Source: Leptodontidium sp. MPI-SDFR-AT-0119
Taxonomy: Eukaryota > Ascomycota > Leotiomycetes > Helotiales > Leptodontidiaceae
Reading direction: 5' to 3'
DNA length: 64,000 nucleotides
Assembly: GCA_020726505.1 (NCBI GenBank)
Contig: JAHLEZ010000001.1
Coordinates: forward strand, 2,170,001-2,234,000
Position 1 is the first letter of the stretch; each line of letters begins with the position of its first letter. Positions 49,192 to 60,286 of the stretch are shown piece by piece. Made by a program: the position numbers and the translations under genes. Below the pieces are notes generated by a model. It was not told where the DNA came from. It saw only the letters and a list, made by a program, of their open reading frames with translations, and did no database searches.

Positions 49192-50162
49192 ATGAACAAC
49201 GCCAATAATCAATATCAATCGGCATCCCCCGCCACAAGCTCCTCACCTGACCGCGATGTCAATCCAGCGGCTACTATGCAGCCCAGAGTGTTTGAGCGTT
49301 TCCAAATTTTCCACTTGAGATCAGGCTCCTCGTATGGAAAGCGACTTCCTCCGAACCTCGACTTCTCGACATATGGTACTCTGAAGTAGGTCTCGATCGA
49401 TGGACTAACGCTTTCCGCGGGCAGGAGAAACCACACTACTACTACACCCATGCGAATATCCCCTCAGTCCTACACGTGTCCCGAGAGGCGAGGAATGTCG
49501 GGCTTCAACACTACAGGCTCGATTTTGGAACCGAGGTGCAGACAGGAGTCAAGATAGCACACGGTACTCGCAGTTCTCGTGGTGCAAAGGTGGTCTTCAG
49601 CACGCCGGCTCGGATATACGTGAATTGGGAATGTGACATCATTTGCCTAAGTTTTGACCCCGAGAGAGATTTACAAAACATGGTATTAGGCGAGAACCGT
49701 ATCCTTCAGGAGTTCACAGGTAGATTTTCTCGTTTGCAACGGTTCGCACTTGAACTTGGCCAGGTTGGGCCCTTTCACTTGGCAACATTCAGTTTTTACT
49801 TTGAGTGGCTGTTGAACTTGTGCTCTCACACGAAAGGCATGCCGCCACGACCCCTGGAGGACATTACTATCTACTGCTACCTGCCTCTTCCGAATACCTC
49901 GCCCTTCGAAGCCGACGACGTTCCCTTGGAAGCCGAGGAGGTTTCCTTGGAACTGGTCAGATTTAGTGGGATAGACGAGGATCATCCCCAACAACTTCAC
50001 AATACGGTTCGGTTGGATCGGTTGGATCGGTTGAGAGAGGCTCGTGATACCGTTTTGCAAGCCATCAAGCACATTGCTCATCTCCGAGCCGAGCAAAAGA
50101 GAGAATTCGAACCACCAACTGTTTCCATTGCATTCATGAATGTGACGTCTCTCGAGTCATGA
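49192..50162 (+). pseudogene. 2EXR-domain protein gene with one-base frame slip
   Basis: From ATG 49192 the frame runs through a disordered N-terminus to MQPRVFERF and then leaves the family. The 2EXR domain continues in the next frame as PNFPLEIRLLVWKATSS, EKPHYYYTHANIPSVLHVSR and EARNVGLQHY, then open to TGA at 50162. One T missing from the TTT at 49299-49301 accounts for the shift, and no usable intron lies there. The complete product would be about 325 residues. 2EXR proteins are abundant in filamentous ascomycetes and their function is unknown. The slip is at a homopolymer, so an assembly error is a real alternative to pseudogenisation. Downstream translation alone could start at an internal codon near 49476, but it would lack the domain core. 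Confidence 0.75.
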
Positions 50163-50364
50163 AGCTGTGTTGCATCCTTGGGGGACGTTCCGGGGGACTG
50201 TGGATGCGTAGTTTGATCTCGGGACCTTGGACATGATGATATCTTTGGTATGGGCTTTCTTTCATTGGAGGTTTGGTCAGTCTTCTGACTTTGCGAAGGG
50301 TCTGTTGTCTGATTATGAAGCGAGTCGAGAAATCAAAGTCGGGACAACGTAGACTTTGAAAGTC

Positions 50365-50389
50365 AACAAACCTGCGATGTGCAACAAAA
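50365..50389 (+). repeat. Dispersed motif copy 7 (extended form)
   Basis: Reads AACAAACCTGCGATGTG followed by CAACAAAA. Confidence 0.65.
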
Positions 50390-50538
50390 GCTATGGGGCG
50401 ACTTCGGAATTACTATAGATACGGTTGGTTAGCGATTTGGACTGGGAGGTGTGCGCCAATCGAAAGGCTGGGGCGACGATTCACATGCGGGTGGGGGTTG
50501 GATTTGGCATCTTTTTCAGCATTCTGTTCACTTTCAAA

Positions 50539-50568
50539 AGTAAACAAACCTGCGACGTGCAACAAAAA
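50539..50568 (+). repeat. Dispersed motif copy 8 (extended form)
   Basis: Reads AGTAAACAAACCTGCGACGT followed by GCAACAAAAA. It lies 178 bp after copy 7 in the same orientation. Confidence 0.65.
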
Positions 50569-50656
50569 TATTTGAGCTTGGCATGGCAGTTTATTCACTG
50601 GTGGTTGCGCTGCGGATGCTCTTCCCAGCCTCTTTCAACCTTTATATAGCCAAATC

Positions 50657-50920
50657 TCACACAGATTGCATGACCGACGCATCTCCTTGTGTCCAAATAA
50701 TCTTCACCTCCCACTTTTTAATCTTCCACTCCCCGTTCACTTTTACAAAGTCAACCCAATACCGCCCACCAGCGAGAAACTTCGGCCCATCAAGTTCATT
50801 TCCTCTGCCCCAGGGAGCATGCTAGTTCATCGACGTAGCGGTCAGTTTGGCCGTGTCGGTACCATCATCAAGAGCAATTCGTATGCCTGACACCATGTGT
50901 GTTGTATCCTGGTCATTCAA
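50657..50920 (-). pseudogene. SnoaL-like (NTF2-fold) domain relic with in-frame TAG
   Basis: On the minus strand, an 87-codon frame ends at TGA 50657 and reads the C-terminal half of a SnoaL-like protein. The order is TTHMVSGIRIALDDGTDTAK, then HAPWGRGNELDGPKFLAGGR and YWVDFVKVNGEWKIKKWEV, ending near IIWTQGDASVMQ. A TAG at 50822-50824 falls between the first two blocks, where the family usually has Gln. An upstream TAA (50921) closes the frame, and the N-terminal half of the fold is not visible. SnoaL-like proteins include polyketide cyclases and unknown hydratases/isomerases; no activity is expected from this fragment. Confidence 0.65.
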
Positions 50921-52743
50921 TTAGCATTGATTTGGGGACATGTTCGAAGTTCTTTATTTTGAGATTTTAGAACAAGGATTCTTATCCTCGGTTTTTAAAT
51001 TGATGGGGATGCCAGAATAGACCCGGAAAATCACGTACAAGTGGGTAAGAAGACATGGTGGATTGAGGTGCAGTCTGATGAGAGAGGTTTGTGATTGAGG
51101 AATTCGAGCTGATCTGAATCACCTCTGACGTACTTTTTCTTGAATTGACAATGGAATTGTGCTTATATGCACTTATTCAAGATCTGGGTTGATGCAGGTC
51201 GACGCAGTTAACGATGAAAACAAAGGGCTCGCTTGGATGCATTCCCCTAATTCCGATCATCCTACCCTGGACTGTCATGGACCTTCCGAGATACCGAGTC
51301 TGACATAAAAGTGCTTACCACCAGATTTCCTCGTCGTTGTTTCTTAAGGAAATCATCACTGTTCAGCATTGTCTAAGCCAGGGCCTGACCTTGTTATTTT
51401 CGCTTATATCCGTGATGAGATATCGATCGACACGACGGTGGTGCTTGACACAGACAAGCTTTATGTCAACGATACGAACAATGTTTCCTATCAGCAGTAG
51501 TTCCTCTGAGGTTTCCGGGCTTGTTATTCAAGCACCGGCCACTGGGTGGCAAATATCTGGAGTGAATATGGAACTTAGTGCTGAATAATTACCGCACCAG
51601 TATTTGGGAGATTTAACTTCGAACCTCACAGCTAATCCACCACGATATCGGGCAATTTCTTACCGATTAACAGAAGTCTTGCTAGTTCCCGAATTATAAA
51701 ACTCCCTGGTGGTCACGAGGTCGTCTTGTTGTGCAGAATATAGGGGATATGCTCGAGTACCGCAGTTTGCATCACACCGCTCCAGGTCGGCAGTTAGCTT
51801 CAATGATTCTCATTCTCATCGCTGCAAATTGACCATTTTGAGAAGTTTACATCCAGCATTACCTTACTATCCAATCTTTAATACTAGCAGAATTGGACAC
51901 AGCAACAAACGTGGTCTTTTCTATTCAAGAGACATCTCAGTAGTTAAGGAGTAACAGGTTATAAAACGAACTTCTGACATCAAAACCTACATTAATCCAA
52001 CTGCTAGCCCACGAGACTAGAGTATCTCGTTTTTCAATAGCTAAGTGTACGAGTAGCGAACAGAGTGCAAGCCTTTGGAGTCCATCATGCTGAATAGTGA
52101 AATTGAATTGTGGAAAGGAGGATAGTGTTTGAGATATACTGTAGTAATGGCTTCAAGGGATTATACATAAGTTGTGACGCTACTTAGTCGCGAGTCCACC
52201 GCAAAATCAAGCTGCTAGTTCAATGTATCCGTTAGCCCTTTTTTGTCCTGATGCTTAGTTCCTGGACCTGGAAGCCCTACTCGAGTACTCGGAGAATGCG
52301 CTCCAATGTCATGAAAATTGTCCCAGACATTAAGCAACTGTAGCAGCTAAGACGTCGAAAAAGTCATGTCTTGAAGCAAGTTTTGACGTTGGAAAAATCA
52401 CTCATTTTAAGATGGGTACTTCATTACTACTACTGGTAATTTTATTATAAATCATTAATATATACATTAAGCTCATTCTTGGGTATAGAAACCTATCTCC
52501 TTTAGAATTTGCAGGAATGTTTATTAGTGTTTTATTCCCGGCCCCTTGCTCGTTGGTTCGTTATGCCCCATCCTTCACTGCATTTGTGAATGTCGCAAGC
52601 CAGATATAGGACATTGGTAACTACCTAGGTACTTTAACCTTTAACTCTAGTACCGATTAAGCAAATAATTGGTAGTGATTGCCTTGACGACCTTTGGAGA
52701 GGTTTTCGCCTTTTTTCGCCAATATTCTCCTTTGGCATTTTTT

Positions 52744-52757
52744 GGGGGGGGGGGGGG
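52744..52757 (+). repeat. Poly-G homopolymer
   Basis: About 14 consecutive G, a likely site of base-calling error and of G-quadruplex formation. Confidence 0.75.
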
Positions 52758-53861
52758 ACCGCGATTTACCCTTGCCTTCATTTATCTTGATTAATGTAGC
52801 TGTATGGGTTACTCTTACGACGGGAACATCTGCTATCGCGCTCTCTCATCATTATGGATTCCCTGCACGGATCTCGAGGCTTTGGAAGAGAAATCCACGT
52901 CCCGAAAGAGTAGAGAGCAAGGAGGAAGTAGCACAGGAAGAGGACAAACACGGATCAAAACAATTTCTGCAGGAGGATAGCCACCAATTACTTTGCGGCT
53001 TTCTTGTTGCATTGTCTTCTTAGCCGGGACTAGATGAGAAGGCATTCGTAAGATTGGAGGAGATTTTTGATGAGCAACTCAAATTTGGACGTAGCAGGAT
53101 GTATGATTGTCCTTTGCTCTTTTCAGAATATTGGCAGAAGCTTGGCAACAATTAGCTTTTCGTATCTGGGAGATTCTAACTTTGCTTTCAAACATATTTA
53201 ACTACTCTGTTGGTACAAGCGAGCGGCAACACTACTAGTTCTCATCCAATTGATTCCTCGTAACAAACCACTGTACAGACCTTTACCTTAATAACTGTAT
53301 CATACCAAGGGGGCTGATTGGACGTTCGTGGATCTTCAATTGGCTTGATTATCAGTGTCGTGCGCCTCTAACGAGTTCTCCAACGACACAAAAGCTACTA
53401 TCAGTAGCCAAAGGCTTACTCTTCCGTATCTGCCTTGCTTCCTTGTGCTTTGCATATTTTACTAAAAAAAGAAAATGGTTCGGCTATTGTGGGATTCTTA
53501 GACTGCCCACTGAGCCAAGCCTTTCCCAGCTGACGGTAATTAGCAGTAGCAGCTTCACAATAAATAAAGAGAGCTGTTGTATATTGAGCCAAAAAGTTAA
53601 TCGTCTAATCAATCATATGGCCTCTCCCTACAAAGTGAGGTAGGAGTTGGCTCCTCACAAGAGCCTTGCGTGGCAGCTCCTCGAAGCGAGCCAACCATTT
53701 TCTTTTGCAACATTACCTGCATAGAGCCGTCACTCAGTCCGAGTTTTCTCAGTCTCTCTTCTCGCGACGTTCTCTGACTTCGACAAACCTAATCGACGTG
53801 CCCTCGAAGACCATCTTGTTCGACTTACCTAGTTAGATGTTTACTGGTAGCTGGATTCAGA

Positions 53862-55355
53862 ATGGCAGCTCGTCAGGACTCCGACGACCTTGCATGGGAT
53901 CGGAGCGACGAGCTCTGGGAGGCAGCCATGAAAGCAGCCCGACTGCCATCTACCTGTCGCAAAATCGAAGCATTCGCTGAGAAAATGTTCGGAAAGAAAG
54001 TGACTTTGATTCCTCCTTTGATCATTGGAGGCTTCAATGTGCTCTATCCAATCCAAGTCGAAGGCCTCTCTACTCAGGGTCTCGTTAGAATACCTTGCCC
54101 CAGCCAGCCCTTATTTCCCGAGGAGAAAACATTCACAGAAGCCGCTACCACAGCTTACATCAGTAGCCAAACTCAGATTCCGGTTCCCAAAATCTTCTAC
54201 AAAGGCATCGATGCCGACATTGGGCCATACATGATCATTCAAGATCTAGGGTCTCGGCGTGGTATGGGGCAACCTTTGGAAAGTCCTCGCGAAAATCCCA
54301 ACGACACACCCGTCTTAAATCCAGGTTTATCAGATACTAAGCTCCACAGTCTGTATGTCAAGATGGCTCGATGTGTGCTAGAGCTTGCACAACCTACATT
54401 TCCACGCATTGGAGCCTTAGCGGAGACAGATCCAGGGTCTTACGATGTTGCTGGGCGACCTATCACTCTCAATATGAGCAACATGGCCCAAATTTCCAAC
54501 ATTCCGACATCCATCTTTCCAACAGAAGGGACGACGTATCAGACAGCAGACCAGTGGTTTACGTCGTTAGCCGAAATGCAACTAGCTACACTCATATTCC
54601 AGCATAACGACATGATATCCTCAGAGGATGACTGCAGAAACAAGTACGTCGCCCGTCAACTTTTTCGAAGACTAGCAAAACAGGGCCGGTTGTCAAGCTT
54701 TGGATTTGCCGAAGACGACTGGTCTGCCCAATCGACAACCCAATCCGTACCCACGACATTGAAAGCGCCGGACGGGTCGGGTAACTTTCGAATCTGGTCC
54801 GATGACTTCAGGCCATCTAATGTTATGGTTGATGACAATGACCAGATTCTGGGGGTTATCGACTGGGAATTTGCTTATGCCGGCCCGACGCAGTTCGTCC
54901 TGGACTCGCCATGGTGGTTGCTACTTGACGTACCCGAGATGTGGGACAACGGCATCGATGACTGGGCGAGCCAGTACGAAATACGACTGAAGACGTGGAT
55001 TTCGGCAATGGAAGAGGTAGAGCAGAGTATGGGGACCGAAGTTATTCTACTCTCAGCGTATATGCGGGAGAGTTGGGAGTCTGGCCGATTCTGGCTTAAC
55101 TATGCAGCGAGAAAAAGCTGGGCGTTTGATACTATATACTGGAAGTATTTAGATAAAAGATTCTTTGGGGAGCGGACGGAAGGTTCCACAGCGGAAGGAT
55201 TGTGGAGGTCTAGGGTGCATCTTTTGAGTAAAGAAGAACAAGCAGCGATGGAGCCGCTGGTACAAACGAAAGTTGAAGAATCGAAACAACGAATTCTCAT
55301 TGGGTGGGAGGATGCGGAGGCAAGACGACGTCTGTCTTCTTTTCTGTTCGAGTAA
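53862..55355 (+). CDS. APH-fold phosphotransferase, intact single exon
   Basis: One open frame of 497 residues with a clean ATG (MAARQDSDDLAWDRSDELWE). It has the APH-superfamily lobes: GGFNVLYPIQ near the glycine-rich strand, RIPCPSQPLFPEEKTF, and SSQTQIPVPKIFYKG. The active site reads SDDFRPSNVMVDD (S313-D314/D315...N320) where aminoglycoside kinases have HGDxxxxN, so the His is replaced while the Asp/Asn are kept, as in several fungal APH subfamilies. The metal-binding site is VIDWEFAYAGP (D334), followed by DSPWWLLL. The function is inferred to be phosphorylation of a small molecule; resistance is not implied. It lies in gene-poor DNA between the SnoaL relic and the disordered-protein gene. 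Confidence 0.88.
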   Translation: MAARQDSDDLAWDRSDELWEAAMKAARLPSTCRKIEAFAEKMFGKKVTLIPPLIIGGFNVLYPIQVEGLSTQGLVRIPCPSQPLFPEEKTFTEAATTAYISSQTQIPVPKIFYKGIDADIGPYMIIQDLGSRRGMGQPLESPRENPNDTPVLNPGLSDTKLHSLYVKMARCVLELAQPTFPRIGALAETDPGSYDVAGRPITLNMSNMAQISNIPTSIFPTEGTTYQTADQWFTSLAEMQLATLIFQHNDMISSEDDCRNKYVARQLFRRLAKQGRLSSFGFAEDDWSAQSTTQSVPTTLKAPDGSGNFRIWSDDFRPSNVMVDDNDQILGVIDWEFAYAGPTQFVLDSPWWLLLDVPEMWDNGIDDWASQYEIRLKTWISAMEEVEQSMGTEVILLSAYMRESWESGRFWLNYAARKSWAFDTIYWKYLDKRFFGERTEGSTAEGLWRSRVHLLSKEEQAAMEPLVQTKVEESKQRILIGWEDAEARRRLSSFLFE

Positions 55356-55860
55356 TTAGCTTTTGCGTATGATAGCAAGATCTGATGGACGACAGTAGGC
55401 TCCAACAGTTAACTAAGTTTGAGAGATATAGAGGAATGAAATCTAGCATTTGCCTTCGTGTTGATGATAGGATAAAGAACAAGCAAATGTGGATGAAATT
55501 TGAAGAAGTAGAGACCGGGTGGCAGGCAAAAAGCATCACCTCAACATGGCAAACCAGAAGATGGCAACTCAATTAGAACCAGTTGGGAGACAAATGAGGC
55601 CCGAGACATCCAGGAGGCATAGTCAGATACTTTCAGGACATCCCTTACAAGTCCTCTACAAATCTATCGAAATCCACCGCATTGAGCCGACTCAGACTAC
55701 AAGAAAATGTGCATTCTTTTAGTCTACCTATCTCTGGGTACGCGCTGTAATCTCACAAGCTCGCCAAATATCATCTGCAACAATACTTTACCAACTTGCA
55801 ATCACTCATAGTCATGCCTTATCATCATTTCAGACCATCACAACATCTTGTCCGGACTCT
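55356..55860. other. Convergent 3' spacer
   Basis: About 500 bp between the 3' ends of two convergent genes. No coding signal. Confidence 0.5.
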
Positions 55861-58848
55861 TCACCAATATCCCCATGGTCTTGCGCCACCACTCTCCCAT
55901 CCACCTCTACCATGCTCACTGCGTGACTGTTGGCTGTGAGCCCCTGATCCCACCCCATTATCGCGCATGGATCTCATTGAAGGAGTCTCTCTGAACGTGA
56001 CGTGTCTAACCTCAGCCTCAGCTTGTCTCTCCAGTTCTGTCATATTCGAACCCGAAAAGGCGTCGGATCCATCCCGGTGCTGTCTCTCGGTATGATTCGA
56101 CTCCGAGAAATGGTCGTATGCATCTCGATTTCTTTCGTTCGAATGTCTTGGGGTCAATATCAAAGCTGTCTCTGTTCCGCCATCTGTGGCTTCTCGCACA
56201 TATGCTGGCCGAGCGTTGGAATTGCTTCGCTGACGGTGAGGTATTTCGACTGGAGTTGTGTGGGGTACCTCATCCTGGTGGTTTGCAAACCCAGAAACGG
56301 AAGCCCCAGGATATAGAGGCGCATCACCCCAATCGGTGGTATGCTTGATACCAGACCAGTCACGGACCTCGGAACTATAGAGGAGAGGAGATGGGGGAGT
56401 TGGGGCTCGTGGAGGATGGTGTTGACCTGCGATTTGTTAGTAGATCGCGGACAACGACAGGAATTGAAACATACCTGACTCGCTGTAACCATAGCTAGTC
56501 TCCGATTTAGTCAACTCCGACTCTGGGTGTTGATCTCTACGGTATCCTTTCTTCACCTTCAAGGGCTGGTACGGCTGGTACGGCTTTCCTGCGAGTGATG
56601 GCACGTCAAATTCTGGCTCTCTTGTCCAATCCTCATGATAGTATCTGGAAGCTTCTTCAGCAGAGAACTGGTTGTGATCGCGAGGATTCCATGTTGCTCG
56701 ATCAATGTACTCTTGTTTTCTACGCTCCTCTTCATCATGTGCCTGCTTCTTCTTTCGGTACTCGTAGGTCTCCGTAACAACGATAACATCATCATCGCTC
56801 TCGGGATGAACAACATGCGGCTCCTCCCACGGACGAATATCTGGTGTTCCAGGTGGGGCTCGTTCTCTCTTGCGGCGACGTCGAGCTTCGCTTGAATGCA
56901 TGTAGCTCATTGTATCTGGCTCTTCAAAGCTATGGTATCTGCTTGGTGGCTCTCGTCTTGGTGCTTCACGAACCCCAAAGCTATCATGTCTTGAAGAAGG
57001 CGGTCCTCGACTTGGTGCATCACGGACTTCGAAAGTCTCATGTCTTGAAGAAGGCGGACCCCGACTCCATGTATCTTGCTCAAAGTCTTCAACTCTAGCA
57101 TGGTAGCTTCTGTGCATGCTTTCTGGCTGGTCCACGCTGTAGGCCTTGTTGGACGAAGCTCTCTCGTGTCCTTTGTCCGACTGCTGGTAGTAGTTGGGTG
57201 ACAATGGCTTCTCGGAAACGGCTTCATCGACGAAATGGATAGGACTTTCTCTCGGATCTGAAGGCTCTTTTCGTTCGAAACTCCCATGACCTGGGATAAC
57301 CTCAACATATCTATCTTGTATATGCGGTGACTGGCGACGGCTGGTGGTCTCTTTGACGGCCTCATGAGTACCGATTGGTTGTAGCATATTCCTGGGACGA
57401 TCTTGTCGCGATGGTCTTACGAAGGATCGTGAGTTTGATCGAGGTACAGAATGCTGGCTGGCCAAAGGTGACAAAGGTTGTCTCTGGGCTTCGTATTCTG
57501 GAGATACCCGACGCTGAGATTGTCCTCTTGGTTGTCGTTCGTGGTCCGAGAACTCCTCTTCAACGACGATGTAATCTTCAGATGTTGTTTGTTTTGCTTT
57601 TTCTTTTGCTGCTGGCTGTCACTTATATTAACAAATTGGTCCGAGCGAGGAATGAAACTAAATCACACTCACTTTCTTGGGCTGAGGCTTGGGTTTCTTC
57701 GGCGGCTCTGTGTGATCGGAAGACTCTTCGTCGTCTTCGGAGCTTTGGACGTGCTTTTTGATCAACGTTAGTAACTGCGTTCCCATTTGTTATTCATGTT
57801 TGGCCTACCTTGATTGGTGCCTTGGACCTCTTCGCCTTCTTCTTAGTCTTTCTCTTCTTCTTGACTTTGTCCACCTCTTTACCACTAGATTCGCTTGTTG
57901 AACTAGCATCTTTCTGACACTTTCTGCAGAACGCCAGCTCGGGTATCTCTCCTGGCTTGAGCGGGTGATCATGGTGATACTTTCGAGATCTCAATCGTCC
58001 ACAGTCACCACATACATGTCTTGCAGTTGCGATCTTAATCTTTGTTGTGGTTTCTTCCGCGACATTCTCTCTGACCTTTTCGTTGACATTTTCTTGTGGT
58101 TTATCCTTCTGTTTCTCCTGCGAGTCATCGCTCGATGCTGATGTAACTCTTGTGGCCTGGAGCTTGACCGTCTGTTTAAAATGTGCGTCAAACGCTCTGA
58201 GCTGCTCTTTCTCCTTCTCTGTTGGACTTCTTTGTACGAATAGTGGAGCCAAAATATGTTGTTGCTGCGGAATATAGAGATATGGAGGCTGCTGGGTTTG
58301 CGGTCCAGGCGGCGGCATAGACTGCAATTGGAATTGAGGGGGCCCAGGGGGGTACTGAGAGGGGTATGGTGGTGGGTATGGTGGAGGGTGATGAGGATGG
58401 TGATGAGGGTAGTGTGCCATCGGGGGCATATCAGCCGGGAAAGGTTGTTGTGGGAGAGGGGTGGAATAGCTGATCTGCCGTTGTCGCGCAAGTGGGACGT
58501 TCCCAATGACAACTTTGGTTACCGGTCTCTCGAGAGACTTGGATCGCCTGCGGACAATTACAGCTCTGCTTCCAAAAGCTTCTCCGAGCAGACCATGCAC
58601 AGGGTTAATGGGCTTGGGTTTCTTCTTGCGCGCCCACACAAGCTTGCCATTGATCTTCGTCAGGTACGATGTTCCTGGGGGTAGAACGCGCTCCTCCTCC
58701 TCCGAACTGGGATCGTCACTGTCGCCTGCAGCTCTATTGGCCTTGCACCTGAGTTGATCGTCAGTACAGTTTTCCGGTCGTTCGAATAGCGAGCGCAATC
58801 GAATAAGACAATATTGCTGCTGGTGGGGATAGCTTACATTGAGATCAT
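55861..58848 (-). CDS. Large disordered protein with CxxC...CxxC module, family unknown to me
   Basis: Exons 58848-58838, 58748-57809, 57753-57673, 57615-56475 and 56426-55861 join in frame for 912 residues. The first intron splits the fourth codon after ATGATCTCAAT. A Pro/His/Tyr-rich stretch (HYPHHHPHHPPPYPPPYPSQ) precedes a likely zinc-binding module (HVCGDCGRLRSRKYHHDHPL, then FCRKCQKDASS). Lys-rich, Glu/Asp-rich and Arg/Ser-rich regions follow (RSMHRSYH, SRGPPSSRHE repeated), then ITVTETYEYRKKKQ-like and TWNPRDHNQFSAEEASRYYH segments. It resembles uncharacterised ascomycete nuclear proteins by composition. Frame-compatible sequence before the ATG contains HCHCLCPACQTAIDK with paired Cys, so a missed upstream exon and a longer N-terminus are possible. 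The function is unknown. Confidence 0.7.
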
Positions 58849-60286
58849 CTTGTCAATGGCTGTCTGGCAGGCTGGACAGAGACAATGACAATGAAAGCGT
58901 ATTCGTAACTATTGGGAAGACAATAGGAACAAATTGGTTGTGTTGAGAGTCATGGTCGGTGTTGGCAATTTTACTGGGAAGAATTTCGAGATGTCGGGGG
59001 AGGAACCTTTATTCAGAAATCCGACCTTTCCACTTCTGGCCAAAACAAAACAGACCCGAACATGTTCACCTTTGAACATCCCGCCCCGACGCAAAGTCTA
59101 CAGGATAAAGAATCAGCTTCGAATGATAACATATGTTGATTTACAGGGAATGCAGTGTTCATACAATTAGTACATCGTTGTCCTGCACCTAGCAGAACAT
59201 CTACTTGTAAATCCCAGAGCAGCGATGCTATTCACATAACCCCATGGATTCCTGCGTCACAGCAAAAAATTAAAGCTAACCCCAAGCATAGAAGAAAGTG
59301 ATTGATGTAGCAACAGTCCTGAGATGGGTGTACCTCTTGCTAGGAATACCTAGCTACGAATTCGTTCATCTCTGGATATCGCAAAGCCACCTGAAGACAT
59401 TCACAATACCCTCAACACAAAGACCCGTAATATTTTGTGTTCTTAACGTTGCGTAGAGACCTTTATTTGACAAATTGAACTGAAGTATCTCACAGTCAAT
59501 TTTGAAGCATATCCTAAGTGAATTCTTTTGACATTCATCTGCTTTCCGGGGCATATGTAAGGCAAGTAAATCACAATCTGGTCTGCAAACCCAACTCTCC
59601 AAAGTGGAGATGACCTCATTTGCTCCTAGAACCTCATACTGTAGATCGCTTCAACCCAAGTGAAAAGAAACGAACAGGCAAAGGTGAATCCAAGACCAAA
59701 TCAAAGGCTTAACAATGAGTGAATTCATCTGCAGACAAACGTGCAGCAAAAGATCTCAAGTTGAAATGGTTGAAAGGTAGAAAGGAGATTTTGGTCTTCA
59801 GGGGACTTATGCCAAGACCACTCGGAGTTGAAAGAGAACTTCTTCTTTCGTTAGATGGCACCAACAAGTTACCAGCTGATCTGAGTCTGCCTTGCTGCTA
59901 CTTACTTTGCAGTCTCACCTTAGGAGTTAAGCATCATAGAAGCTGTTAGACATGATCAACAGTTGTCTATGGGCCTCCTTGTTGTGCTAATCAACGTACA
60001 AGACAGACAGGATGCGGAAGTAAATCATGAAAAGGCACCAACATATGCAAGAGGAATTGCTAAGCGCAAAAGCAAACAAGACATTGTACCAAAACCAAAC
60101 CGGAAGCACAGCACGGCACATCACAACACCAACGACTCACTTGCAAGCCAGGCCATATTTACGAGTACATTTCTTCATAGACTCGCTACACTTTTAAAAG
60201 CCCTGCCTGCCTGCCCAGTAATGAAAAGTGTGTTATGATACATATACATGAGGCTGCCGACCTTGCTTTCTTTTCCTCAGACCCAT
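58849..60286. other. Spacer between disordered-protein gene and STT3
   Basis: About 1.4 kb. It probably holds the upstream promoter (possibly another 5' exon) of the minus-strand gene and the STT3 3' flank. Short frames at 59366-60238 lack domain signals. Confidence 0.5.

Larger units (their letters stand above)
50163..53861. other. Intergenic region with motif pair and a gene relic
   Basis: Holds motif copies 7 and 8, the SnoaL-like relic (50657-50920) and a run of about 14 G at 52744-52757. The frame at 52694-53023 spans the poly-G and is not credible as written. A short frame around 51380-51500 (VVLDTDKLYVNDTNN) looks protein-like but I cannot assign it. Confidence 0.5.

Noticed and set aside
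52694..53023. Frame of 109 codons spanning the poly-G run
   Set aside because: Its Gly run comes from the homopolymer, whose length is unreliable, and neither half matches a known family.
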